Origin: Salinisphaera sp040361255
Lineage (GTDB): Bacteria; Pseudomonadota; Gammaproteobacteria; Nevskiales; Salinisphaeraceae
DNA: 64,000 nucleotides
Reading direction: 5' to 3'
NCBI RefSeq assembly: GCF_040361255.1
Contig: NZ_APNG01000013.1
Span: 69,777 to 133,776 of the forward strand
Positions within the stretch are counted from its first letter, which is position 1. Each line of letters opens with the position of its first letter. A model generated the notes under the pieces. It was not told the origin of the DNA and did no database searches. It worked only from the letters and a program-made list of their open reading frames with translations. Shown one piece after another: positions 27,089 to 35,523 of the stretch. The position numbers were made by a program, and so were the translations under genes.

Positions 27089-28606
27089 TCAGCCGGGCGT
27101 CGCACGCGCGATCAGCCAGATCGCCACGGTCTGGATGACCAGACCCGCCAGCAACAGCACCCAGGCCGAGGCCACCACCATCGACGCCAGGTAGAGCACG
27201 CCGGCCACCGCCGCCGGTACCAGCGCATAGGGAATCTGGGTGCGCACATGGGCGATATGATCCGAACCGGCAAAGATCGACGACATGACCGTGGTATCCG
27301 AAATCGGCGAGCAGTGATCACCGAAGATGGAGCCGGAGAAGATCGCGCCGATGGCCATGTGCACGAGGGTGATATCGCCAATGTTGTAAGCCAGCGGTAC
27401 CGCCACGGGCGTGAGAATCGCCATCGCGCCCCAGGAGCTGCCGGTCGCAAACGAAATCACCATCGCGATAGCGAAGATCAACACCGGCAGCAACCCCGGC
27501 GAGAGCCAGTCGCGGGTGGCTTCGATGACGTGCTCACCGGTATCCAGCGCACCCGTGACGGTACCGATCGTCCAGGCCAGCACCATGATCACCAGCGCCG
27601 GCAGCATGGTCCGAAAACCCGCCAGCAGCGTGTTTTCGCAGTCCTCGAGGGTTTGTCGCTGCAGCAATGCCAGCGCCATGGCCGTACCGACCATCGCGAA
27701 CGCGGCCCACGACAGTGATACGGCCACATCGGTATTGGCCAGGGCATCCATGAGCGGCTTGCCCTCGGCGCCGCCGCCGGTATACCACAGCGCCCAGCAG
27801 GCCACGCCGAGCAGTACGCCCAGCGGCAGCAAGAAGTGATAGAGCCGGCCGTTTTCGGTATCGGCTTCGCCGAGATCGTTTTCCACGGCCGATAGCGGCG
27901 TATCGCCCGGCGCGACCAGATCGCCATCGTCTTCGGCCCGTTTTTCGGCCGCGCGCATGGGCCCGAAGTCGCCCAGAATCACGATCGTGGGCACCGCCAC
28001 CAGACACAGCAATGCATAGAAATTCCACGGAATCGACTGCAGGAAAGCCATATACGGTTTTTCCGTGGTCAGGCTCAGGGCGGTGAACGCCGCCGCGATC
28101 AGCGACACCTGGTAGCCGATCCAGTCCGAAACCGGGCCAAGCGTGGCCATGGGCGCCGAGGTGGAATCCAGCAGATAGGCCAGCTTTTCGCGTGACACGC
28201 GATGTTCACCGGTCAGATCGCGGGTGGCATTACCTACGATCACCGAATTGACGTAATCGTTGAAAAAGATCACCAGCCCCAGCAACCATGTGAGCAGCTG
28301 CGCGCTGCGCCCGGTGGTGATACGCGCGGACAACCAGCGCGATACCGCATAGGAGCCGCCGGTGCGATACATGAATGCCGCACCCGCGCCCAGCAGTGAA
28401 ACGAGCACCAGGAAGCGAGCGTTCCATTCGTCGGTCATCACCTCCGCGAACCAGTCGAAGGTCTGACCGACCGCGGCCACCGGATTGCCGGCCACGAACC
28501 AGCCGCCGATCCAGATCGCCAGAAACAACGACAGATTGACGCGACGCGTTGCAAGCGCCAGCAGCACCGCAGCCAGTGGCGGGGTAAGAGAAATGATCAA
28601 ATCCAT
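27089..28606 (-). CDS. NhaC-family Na+/H+ antiporter
   Basis: A 505-residue membrane protein with about eleven or twelve helices. FFNDYVNSVIVGNATRDL, REKLAYLLDSTSAPMATLGP and SFATGSSWGAMAILTPVAVP, followed by FSGSIFGDHCSPISDTTVMSS, are the conserved NhaC motifs with the ion-binding Asp and Thr/Ser residues. It extrudes sodium in exchange for protons, or exchanges related amino-acid pairs as in some NhaC homologues. Convergent with the LysE gene (15-base gap) and divergent from the Nramp-like gene across a 171-base region that probably holds both promoters. Confidence 0.88.
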   Translation of the reverse strand: MDLIISLTPPLAAVLLALATRRVNLSLFLAIWIGGWFVAGNPVAAVGQTFDWFAEVMTDEWNARFLVLVSLLGAGAAFMYRTGGSYAVSRWLSARITTGRSAQLLTWLLGLVIFFNDYVNSVIVGNATRDLTGEHRVSREKLAYLLDSTSAPMATLGPVSDWIGYQVSLIAAAFTALSLTTEKPYMAFLQSIPWNFYALLCLVAVPTIVILGDFGPMRAAEKRAEDDGDLVAPGDTPLSAVENDLGEADTENGRLYHFLLPLGVLLGVACWALWYTGGGAEGKPLMDALANTDVAVSLSWAAFAMVGTAMALALLQRQTLEDCENTLLAGFRTMLPALVIMVLAWTIGTVTGALDTGEHVIEATRDWLSPGLLPVLIFAIAMVISFATGSSWGAMAILTPVAVPLAYNIGDITLVHMAIGAIFSGSIFGDHCSPISDTTVMSSIFAGSDHIAHVRTQIPYALVPAAVAGVLYLASMVVASAWVLLLAGLVIQTVAIWLIARATPG

Positions 28607-28777
28607 GCAATAGCCGGCCTGCGGTTGCTCAACGCGCAGGCGCCCCCTTCAGATTGTATTTATGAGGGCGACATTTTATGCATGGTAAAAACATACGTGT
28701 AGCAAGCCGCGCGATAGCGACTACTGTGGTGTAATCGACTACAGATCATTTCAGCCGTCTTTACACACGAGCGCGCC

Positions 28778-30004
28778 ATGCTGCAACGCCTCAAGCAATT
28801 CGGCCCCGGTCTTCTGGTCGCAGCCGCCTTCATCGGCCCCGGTACGGTCACCACGGCCAGCGTGGCCGGTGCCGAAACGGGCTATGCACTGCTCTGGGCG
28901 CTGGTGTTCTCGATCTTTGCCACGCTCGTGCTTCAGGAAATGAGCGCGCGACTCGGACTGGTCGCACGCCTGGGCCTGGGGGCCGCGCTGCGCCAAAGTA
29001 TCGACACTCCGCTGCTGCGCTGGGCGGCGATCATCCTCGTGGTGGTCGCGATCGGCTTTGGCACCGCGGCTTTTGAAACCGGCAATATCACCGGCGCCGC
29101 GCTCGGGCTGGAAACCATTGCCGGGCTGTCCACACGCGTCTGGGCGTTGATCGTGGGTAGCGCGGCCCTGGCCCTGCTGGCGACCGGGCACTACAAACTC
29201 ATCGAACGGGTGCTGGTGGCGCTGGTGCTGACCATGAGCGTGGTATTCATCCTGACCGCGATCATCGTGCGCCCGGACATGGGCGCGATACTGGCCGGTA
29301 TATTCACGCCTGGCCTGCCCGACGGCTCGGTGCTGACCGTGATCGCGCTGGTGGGCACTACGGTGGTGACCTATAACTTCTTCCTGCATTCGGCCGCGGT
29401 CCAGGACAAATGGCCCCGCGATATGCCAACCGAGCGCGCGCTGGCCGAATCGCGTCTGGACAGCGGCTTGTCGATCGCGCTCGGCGGGCTGATCACACTC
29501 GCGATCGTCATCACCGCCGCGGCGGCGTTCTTCAACAGCCAGACAACGATCGAGGACGCCGGCCAGATGGCCGCGCAGCTGGAGCCATTGCTTGGCCCGG
29601 CCGCGAAATGGTTCTTTGCCATCGGGCTGTTTGCGGCCGGCATGACCAGCTCGGTGACCGCGCCACTGGCCGCCGCTTATGCGGTCACCGGCGCGCTCGG
29701 CGTCAAGCCGGATCTGGCCAGCAAGGGCTTTCGCGCAATCTGGGCTGCGATTATCGTCATCGGCATGGGCTTCGCCTGGTTCGGCGCCGAACCGGTACAG
29801 GCGATCGTGATCGCCCAGGCCGCCAACGGCATTCTGTTGCCACTGATCGCGGTATTTCTGCTCGTGGTGATGAACCGGCGCGAGCTGCTCGGCACCTATC
29901 GCAACGGCGTGCTGGGTAACCTGCTCGGCGCGATCGTCGTGCTCGTGGCCACGGGTCTGGGGCTGTATACGCTGCTGAGCGTATTCGGCGTGGTCGCCGG
30001 CTGA
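28778..30004 (+). CDS. Nramp-like transporter with non-canonical metal motifs
   Basis: A 408-residue protein with about eleven helices and an Nramp-like layout. The first helix reads AAFIGPGTVTTASVAGAETG, so the metal-binding DPGN motif is GPGT (Gly20-Thr23). In helix 6 the MPH motif is replaced by Thr198-Tyr199-Asn200 within VVTYNFFLHSAAVQDKW. Both replacements remove the Asp and Met that select transition metals in Nramp. Related outgroups carry other ions, such as magnesium, so the substrate here is open. It starts at ATG 28778 and is followed after 60 bases by the VOC gene. Confidence 0.78.
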   Translation: MLQRLKQFGPGLLVAAAFIGPGTVTTASVAGAETGYALLWALVFSIFATLVLQEMSARLGLVARLGLGAALRQSIDTPLLRWAAIILVVVAIGFGTAAFETGNITGAALGLETIAGLSTRVWALIVGSAALALLATGHYKLIERVLVALVLTMSVVFILTAIIVRPDMGAILAGIFTPGLPDGSVLTVIALVGTTVVTYNFFLHSAAVQDKWPRDMPTERALAESRLDSGLSIALGGLITLAIVITAAAAFFNSQTTIEDAGQMAAQLEPLLGPAAKWFFAIGLFAAGMTSSVTAPLAAAYAVTGALGVKPDLASKGFRAIWAAIIVIGMGFAWFGAEPVQAIVIAQAANGILLPLIAVFLLVVMNRRELLGTYRNGVLGNLLGAIVVLVATGLGLYTLLSVFGVVAG

Positions 30005-30064
30005 ACTTGCTGTCGTCGACGCGGCTGGCCACAATCGTCGCCGGCATTCCTTCAGGACGCTGGC

Positions 30065-30490
30065 ATGGCGCTATCGCCCTTTCATCTGGCCATTCCGGTT
30101 CACGATCTGCCCGCGGCCCGGCGTTTCTACGGTGAAACCTTCGCCTTGAGCGAGGGCCGCTCGAGCGCGCAGTGGGTGGATTTCGATTTCTATGGTCACC
30201 AGCTGGTCATTCACGAACACCCCAAAACCCCGTCGCAGGAAAACGCCCATACCAACCCGGTCGACGGCCACGACGTGCCGATTCCGCATTTCGGCATCGT
30301 GCTCGAATGGGACGAATGGCAAGCGCTGGCCGATCGCCTGCGCGAACGCGGCACCGATTTCGTGATCGAGCCGCATATCCGTTTTCAGGGCCAGCCCGGC
30401 GAACAGGCCACCATGTTTCTGCTCGACCCCTGTGGCAACGCACTGGAATTCAAGGCGTTTGCCGACCGCAGCCAGTTGTTCGCCAAGTAA
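30065..30490 (+). CDS. VOC (glyoxalase/bleomycin-resistance) family protein
   Basis: A 141-residue protein with two beta-alpha-beta-beta-beta modules. Module one begins FHLAIPVHDLPAARRFYGET, and module two has IPHFGIVLEWDEWQ and FLLDPCGNALEFKAF. His8, His99 and Glu132 could be metal ligands. Similar stand-alone VOC proteins have unknown or dioxygenase-like roles. The GNAT gene follows after 19 bases. Confidence 0.85.
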   Translation: MALSPFHLAIPVHDLPAARRFYGETFALSEGRSSAQWVDFDFYGHQLVIHEHPKTPSQENAHTNPVDGHDVPIPHFGIVLEWDEWQALADRLRERGTDFVIEPHIRFQGQPGEQATMFLLDPCGNALEFKAFADRSQLFAK

Positions 30491-30509
30491 ACCACCGATA
30501 CCGAACCCC

Positions 30510-30992
30510 ATGACCGATCTGCATATTCGCGCCGCCGAACGCGCCGACACGCCGTTGATTCTGCGCTTCGTGCGCGAGCTGGCGATTTACGAAAAAGCCC
30601 CCGACGAAGTGGTCGCCAGCGAGCAAACGATCGAGCAATCCCTGTTCGATGAGGGCGCGCGGGCCTTTGCCTTCATCTGTGAAGATGCCGGCGAGCCGAT
30701 CGGCTTTGCCGTGTGCTTCTACAGCTACTCGACGTGGCTGGCCCGCAATGGCCTGTATCTGGAAGATCTCTACGTAACCCCTGACGCCCGTGGGCGCGGT
30801 GCTGGCAAGGCGCTATTGCAGTATCTGGCTCGCCTGGCCGTCGATGAAGGCTGCCGGCGTTTCGAATGGAGCGTGCTCGACTGGAATACACCGGCGATCG
30901 AGTTCTATGAAGCTGCCGGCGCGCGCCCGCAGTCGGAATGGACTACCTACCGGCTGGCCGGCGACGCGCTCGTGCGATTCGCCGGCCGCTGA
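30510..30992 (+). CDS. GNAT N-acetyltransferase
   Basis: A 160-residue single-domain GNAT. It begins LHIRAAERADTPLILRFVRE; LYLEDLYVTPDARGRGAGKA contains the acetyl-CoA loop RGRGAG, and WSVLDWNTPAIEFYEAAGA is the C-terminal substrate and cofactor region. The sequence resembles diamine/thialysine acetyltransferases (SSAT-like), especially ELAIYEKAPDEV and LEDLYV. The acceptor is not proven. ATG 30510 fits the family start; an upstream extension to 30432 lies within the VOC gene. Confidence 0.88.
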   Translation: MTDLHIRAAERADTPLILRFVRELAIYEKAPDEVVASEQTIEQSLFDEGARAFAFICEDAGEPIGFAVCFYSYSTWLARNGLYLEDLYVTPDARGRGAGKALLQYLARLAVDEGCRRFEWSVLDWNTPAIEFYEAAGARPQSEWTTYRLAGDALVRFAGR

Positions 30993-31011
30993 AGATTGGC
31001 CGGCGGCCTGT

Positions 31012-32322
31012 TCAGGCGCCCGCGATGGCCCAATGCTCGGTACGTGTACGCCAGACCACCGCCACCATGCGGGTGACCAGAAACATCGTCAGCCCCACCC
31101 AGATCCCGGTCAGCCCCCAGCCAAACGCCCAGGACAACCAGATCAGCGGCAGAAAGGCGCCCAGGGCACAGGCCAGCGTCGTGGTACGCAGAAAGCGTGT
31201 GTCTGCCGCGCCGAGCAATACGCCGTCGAGCGCGAATACGATACCGGCGACCGGCTGCTGGGCCACGAACAGCCACCAGGCATACGGAATCTGCGCAAGC
31301 ACGTCCGCGTCATCCGTGAACAGCCGCGGGATAACCCCGGCCAGGGCAGCAAAGACCCCAGCCAGGCAGACGCCCAGACCGAACGAATAGCGCGTGATCT
31401 GCCAGGCCACGGCCCGGGCGCGTTCGACGCGGGCCGCGCCCAGCTCCGCGCCGATCAGCGCCTGGGCGGCGATCGCCAGCGAGTCGAGCACCAGCGAGAG
31501 AAACACCCAGAGCTGATAGACGATCTGATGCGCGCCCAGGGCCGCGGCCGACTCGCGTGCCGCCACCGCCGCCGCCGACAGGAAACAGATCTGAAACGAG
31601 GCACTGCGCAGGATCAGATCGCGGCCGAGCACCATCTGCGCTTTCATGATCGCCCAACGTGGGCGCACCAGCGCCCGCTCGCCGCGCAACGCGCGCACGA
31701 ACAGAATGGCTGCGGTGTACTGGGCGAGCACATTGGCCATCGCCGAGCCTTCCAGCCCAAAACCCAGCGGGTAGACGAGTACCGGGCAGGCGATCGCCGA
31801 CAGGATATTGCCCGCGAGGATATAGCGCAGCGGGCGCACCGTATCCTGGACGCCGCGCATCCAGCCATTGCCGGCGAGGGTGATCAGAATGGCCGGCGCG
31901 CCGATCAAGGCGATACGCAGCCACGAGACGGCCGCCTCGGCGACCGTCGGATTGCCGGCAAGCGCCGCGAGTATCGGGTCGGCGAACAAATGGCCGAGTA
32001 CCAGTACGGTCAGGCCGACGAATATTGCCAGCCAGCTCGCCTGGCCGCCCTCGGCGACCGCATCCGCCCGCCGGCCGGCCCCGAACAGACGCGCAGTACG
32101 GGCCGTGGTGCCGTAGGACAGAAAGGTCAGCTGACTGGTGAGTACCGATAACACGGTGCCACCGAGAGCCAGGCCCGCCAGCGGCCGGGCGCCCAGATGA
32201 CCGACAACGGCCGTATCCACCAGCACATAGAGCGGCTCGGCCGCGAGCACGCCCAGCGCCGGTACCGCCAGCCCCAGAATCCGCCGGGCGGTGACCGGTG
32301 TGGCGGTATCGTCGTCTGTCAT
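31012..32322 (-). CDS. MATE family efflux transporter, DinF-like
   Basis: A 436-residue protein with about twelve helices in two halves. LAVPALGVLAAEPLYVLVDT followed by AVVGHLG is the DinF-type MATE start, and ALIGAPAILITLAGNGWMRG followed by VQDTVRPL is the repeated motif. These pumps export cationic drugs or metabolites with Na+ or H+. Convergent with the GNAT gene and divergent from hslO. No regulator is adjacent. Confidence 0.88.
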   Translation of the reverse strand: MTDDDTATPVTARRILGLAVPALGVLAAEPLYVLVDTAVVGHLGARPLAGLALGGTVLSVLTSQLTFLSYGTTARTARLFGAGRRADAVAEGGQASWLAIFVGLTVLVLGHLFADPILAALAGNPTVAEAAVSWLRIALIGAPAILITLAGNGWMRGVQDTVRPLRYILAGNILSAIACPVLVYPLGFGLEGSAMANVLAQYTAAILFVRALRGERALVRPRWAIMKAQMVLGRDLILRSASFQICFLSAAAVAARESAAALGAHQIVYQLWVFLSLVLDSLAIAAQALIGAELGAARVERARAVAWQITRYSFGLGVCLAGVFAALAGVIPRLFTDDADVLAQIPYAWWLFVAQQPVAGIVFALDGVLLGAADTRFLRTTTLACALGAFLPLIWLSWAFGWGLTGIWVGLTMFLVTRMVAVVWRTRTEHWAIAGA

Positions 32323-32485
32323 CGCGCGGCCTGCCCGTCAGCATGATCGCGACGCATGCCAAAGGCGGTGGCATGCATCGCAAGGATCGCGCAATTTATC
32401 ATTTCGTATCCAGCGCGCCAGCCCTGTTCGTATTGAATTCGCCGGCACGGGCACGCACCTTGTCGATGGACCCAGGAGAATACCC

Positions 32486-33400
32486 ATGTCTGCCATGCCC
32501 ACCGATCGACTACAGCGCTTTATCTTCGACGACACCCAGGTACGCGGCGAGATCGCGCAGCTACACAGCACGTACCGCGATGCCATCGCCAATCACGGCT
32601 ATCCACTGGCCGTCGAACGCCTGCTGGGCGAGCTGCTGGCTGCCTGTGCACTGCTGACCGCCACGATCAAGTTCGACGGCACGTTGAGTATCGAATTTCG
32701 TGGCAAGGGCGCATTGAAACTGCTGATGGCCGAATCCAACCCCGGCGTGGGCGAACGTGCCCAGCGCCTGCGCGGCGTGGCACGTTTCGATGACGATGCC
32801 CTGGCCCGCATCGCCGAACCCACCCTGCAGGCACTGGCTGAAGGCGGCCATGTGGTCATCACGCTCGACCCGGAAGAAGGCCAGCGCTATCAGGGCATCG
32901 TCGCGCTGGACAAACCCGATATCGCCGGCTGCCTGGAGGAGTATTTCGCCCAGTCGGAACAGTTGCCGACCCGGCTATGGCTGGCCACGGACGCCGAGCA
33001 TGCGGCCGGGCTGCTGATCCAGAAACTGCCCGAAGAAGTCGTGCACGACGCCGAGGCCGGCGATGACGACGCCTGGGATCGCATCAACCATCTGGCCGAT
33101 ACCATCACCGGCGAGGAACTCACCGGCCTGGGCGCGGAACAGGTATTGCACCGATTGTTCCACGAGGAACAGGCCCGGGTGTTCGACCCGGCGCCGGTCA
33201 AGTTCAGCTGTACCTGTACCCGCGAGCGCTTCGGCCGGGCCCTGCACCAGCTCGGCGCGGACGAGCTACGCAGCGTGCTCGAAGAACAGGGCCAGGTGGA
33301 AACCCAGTGCCACTTCTGCAACGCGGTCTATGTATTTACCCCGGCCGATGTGGAAGCACTGATCGACAATCCCGACGCCGAGCCGCCCACCGTGCATTGA
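32486..33400 (+). CDS. hslO: Redox-regulated chaperone Hsp33
   Basis: A 304-residue cytosolic holdase that is active when oxidised. The N-terminal domain starts DRLQRFIFDDTQVRGEIAQL, and the C-terminal zinc switch is Cys242-Thr-Cys244 and Cys275-x2-Cys278. The first pair is CTC, as in Hsp33 (CxC), and the second CHFC (CxxC). The ATG at 32486 follows an AGGAGAA site. A longer frame from 32291 runs antisense to the MATE gene and is rejected. Confidence 0.95.
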   Translation: MSAMPTDRLQRFIFDDTQVRGEIAQLHSTYRDAIANHGYPLAVERLLGELLAACALLTATIKFDGTLSIEFRGKGALKLLMAESNPGVGERAQRLRGVARFDDDALARIAEPTLQALAEGGHVVITLDPEEGQRYQGIVALDKPDIAGCLEEYFAQSEQLPTRLWLATDAEHAAGLLIQKLPEEVVHDAEAGDDDAWDRINHLADTITGEELTGLGAEQVLHRLFHEEQARVFDPAPVKFSCTCTRERFGRALHQLGADELRSVLEEQGQVETQCHFCNAVYVFTPADVEALIDNPDAEPPTVH

Positions 33401-33407
33401 CTACACG

Positions 33408-33435
33408 CGCCGCTGGCCGCGCTTGGCCAGCGGCG
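33408..33435. terminator. Bidirectional terminator-like hairpin between hslO and the GGDEF gene
   Basis: GCCGCTGGCC pairs with GGCCAGCGGC around a 6-base loop, and outer bases extend the stem. It sits between two convergent genes, as expected for a shared terminator. Confidence 0.55.
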
Positions 33436-33447
33436 TGCGCGATCCGG

Positions 33448-35103
33448 CTAGGCCGAGATGGCAGAATGACCGACGACCCGGTTGCGGCCGGCGTTCTTGG
33501 CGGCATACAGACAGGCGTCGGCGGCCGCGATCAACGCTTGCAGATCGTCGTTTTCGCCGGGCACCTTGACCCCGGCACTGAAGCTCGACGTAAACGACTC
33601 GCCCGCCGCGTTGAAGGTGAATTCGGCGAAGCTTTCGCGTAGTTCGTCGATAATCTCCACCGCCTTGGCTTCGCTACAGCCAGGCAAGGCCACCACGAAC
33701 TCCTCGCCGCCATAGCGCCCGAGCAGATCCGAGGTGCGCAGACGTCGCCGCAGCAGGTTGGCCAGCGCGCGGATGACTTCGTCGCCCACGAGATGGCCGT
33801 AGGTGTCGTTCACGCGTTTGAAAAAGTCGATATCGAGCATGACCAACGCGATCGGCTCGCCCCGTCGGCGTGCCTGCGACATGGCACTCGCCACGCGTTC
33901 CTTGATATCGGCATGCTTGAGCAGACCGGTCAGACTGTCGCGCGACAAGGCCGCCGACAGTTCACGGGCACGGCGCGCGCGCGCCTGAACCGCGGCCACG
34001 AACGCGTTGGGCGTGATCGGTTTAATCAGAAAATCGTCGCCGGCCTTGGTCATGGCCTCGAGCTGGGCGTTGGCGTCTTCGGTGGCCGACAGATACATGA
34101 TCGGCATCTGCAGCCAGCGCGCGTGATAGCGCACCATCTGGGCGAGCTCGGGGCCGCTGCAGCGCGGCATACGCACGTCGAGCACCAGCACATCGGGGCT
34201 GAAGTGCTCCATAACGGCCAGCGTTTGCTCCGGCGCGCTCAGGGTCTTGACCGTAAACCCGGCGCTTTCCAGCACCAGCCGGTGGTAATCGAGCATGGCC
34301 TGGTCGTCGTCGACCATGAGCACGCGCAGCGGTGTAGCGCGGTGCGCACGCATATGGCTTTCCAGCAGGCCGGCGACGCGCACCGGCTCCAGCGGCTGGG
34401 CCATGAAGCCGACCACGCCGGCACGCACGGCACGCAGTTGCATGGCGAATTCGCTGGACTGCTCGGTGGCGAACAACGGCAACGGCTTGTCCATCTCGGC
34501 CTGAATGGCCTCGCCGACTGCCAGACCGCCGATTTCGCTGGCGTCGGCGAAATGCAGATCCAGAATCAGCGCATCGGGGCGCTGGCGACGACAGGCCGCG
34601 CGCAGCATCTGGCCATCGTCGAACATTTCGGCGCGATAATCGAAGCTTTCCAGAATCCGTATCAGCTGGGCGCCGGTTTCCGGTTCGTCCTCGAGGATAT
34701 AGATGAGCGGTTCATGGGCCTCGACCACTCCAGGCTGCGGTTCGGTGACCGCAGCCGCCTCGGCTTCGGCTGGATCGTCGTCGCCGAGCAGGTCCGGCAG
34801 TGCGGCCACGCGCGCGATTACGCTGGCATAGTCGACTGGTGCTCGGCCACACAGCATGGCATCCAGTTCGCGCTCGCTGGCGCGACAGCTGTTGCCGATC
34901 TCGAGATAACCGAACGTCGACGCGCCACCGGCGAGCTTGTGCAGCCGATCGCGAATCTGCTGCCAGTCGTCGACACTGGCATTCGCGCTGTCCTGCTGCT
35001 GGGCCCAGACAGCGAGATCGGCCAGCTCGCGCGCCAGACCCACGCCGTAGTCCCGACGCATCTGGGCGAGCTTTTGAGCAACATCAATCGTCGGGGTCGG
35101 CAT
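33448..35103 (-). CDS. Hpt-REC-REC-GGDEF response regulator, probable diguanylate cyclase
   Basis: A 551-residue cytosolic protein. An Hpt domain has its phospho-His at about 55 (LHKLAGG). REC1 (about 132-255) has Asp182 but Gln236-Pro in place of the usual Lys-Pro. REC2 (about 258-375) has Asp309 and Lys361. The GGDEF domain has GGEEF at 465-469 and an inhibitory-site RTSD at 456-459, five residues before it. So it should make c-di-GMP, with product inhibition, under phosphorelay control. It overlaps the receiver gene by 20 bases and follows the kinase gene, forming one cassette. Confidence 0.92.
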   Translation of the reverse strand: MPTPTIDVAQKLAQMRRDYGVGLARELADLAVWAQQQDSANASVDDWQQIRDRLHKLAGGASTFGYLEIGNSCRASERELDAMLCGRAPVDYASVIARVAALPDLLGDDDPAEAEAAAVTEPQPGVVEAHEPLIYILEDEPETGAQLIRILESFDYRAEMFDDGQMLRAACRRQRPDALILDLHFADASEIGGLAVGEAIQAEMDKPLPLFATEQSSEFAMQLRAVRAGVVGFMAQPLEPVRVAGLLESHMRAHRATPLRVLMVDDDQAMLDYHRLVLESAGFTVKTLSAPEQTLAVMEHFSPDVLVLDVRMPRCSGPELAQMVRYHARWLQMPIMYLSATEDANAQLEAMTKAGDDFLIKPITPNAFVAAVQARARRARELSAALSRDSLTGLLKHADIKERVASAMSQARRRGEPIALVMLDIDFFKRVNDTYGHLVGDEVIRALANLLRRRLRTSDLLGRYGGEEFVVALPGCSEAKAVEIIDELRESFAEFTFNAAGESFTSSFSAGVKVPGENDDLQALIAAADACLYAAKNAGRNRVVGHSAISA

Positions 35104-35497
35104 CGAACTGTTCCCATATCTGCCGAATTTGATCGCTGAGCGTGAGCGGGTCGAACGGCTTGACGATCACCGCCGCCGCGCCCAGCGCATAGTAGTTCGC
35201 ATGATCGGCCGGCTGGGTCTTGGCGGTCATGAACACCACCGGCACGCGCCCGAAATCGAGCACATCGGCGAGTGCCGCCAACGTGGTCGGCCCGTCCATG
35301 CCCGGCATCATGACGTCGAGCAATACCAACTCGGGATCGAAATCTACCGCCTTTTCCAGTGCTTCGAAACCGCTGCAGCAACTGAGCACTGTCAATCCGC
35401 CCACGTTTTCCAACGCTACACGCGCGATCGCGATAATCGATTCATCGTCCTCGACATGCAGCACCCGTTGCAAAGCCACTATTACTTCACCTGTCAC
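35084..35497 (-). CDS. Single-domain response regulator (CheY-like)
   Basis: A 137-residue stand-alone receiver. LHVEDDES gives the acidic pair (Asp17, Asp18), LVLLDVMMPGMDGP the phosphoacceptor Asp61, and VIVKPFDP the Lys113. No output domain. It lies between the kinase gene (26 bases away) and the Hpt-GGDEF gene. A likely role is to relay phosphate from the kinase to the Hpt domain. Confidence 0.92.
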   Translation of the reverse strand: MTGEVIVALQRVLHVEDDESIIAIARVALENVGGLTVLSCCSGFEALEKAVDFDPELVLLDVMMPGMDGPTTLAALADVLDFGRVPVVFMTAKTQPADHANYYALGAAAVIVKPFDPLTLSDQIRQIWEQFDADPDD

Positions 35498-35523
35498 TGC
35501 GTTAATCCTCGTGGGTTATTCTT

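Noticed and set aside
28751..30034. A 427-codon minus-strand frame opposite the Nramp-like gene
   Set aside because: The plus-strand protein has a clear membrane topology and homology; the antisense product is a low-complexity charged sequence.
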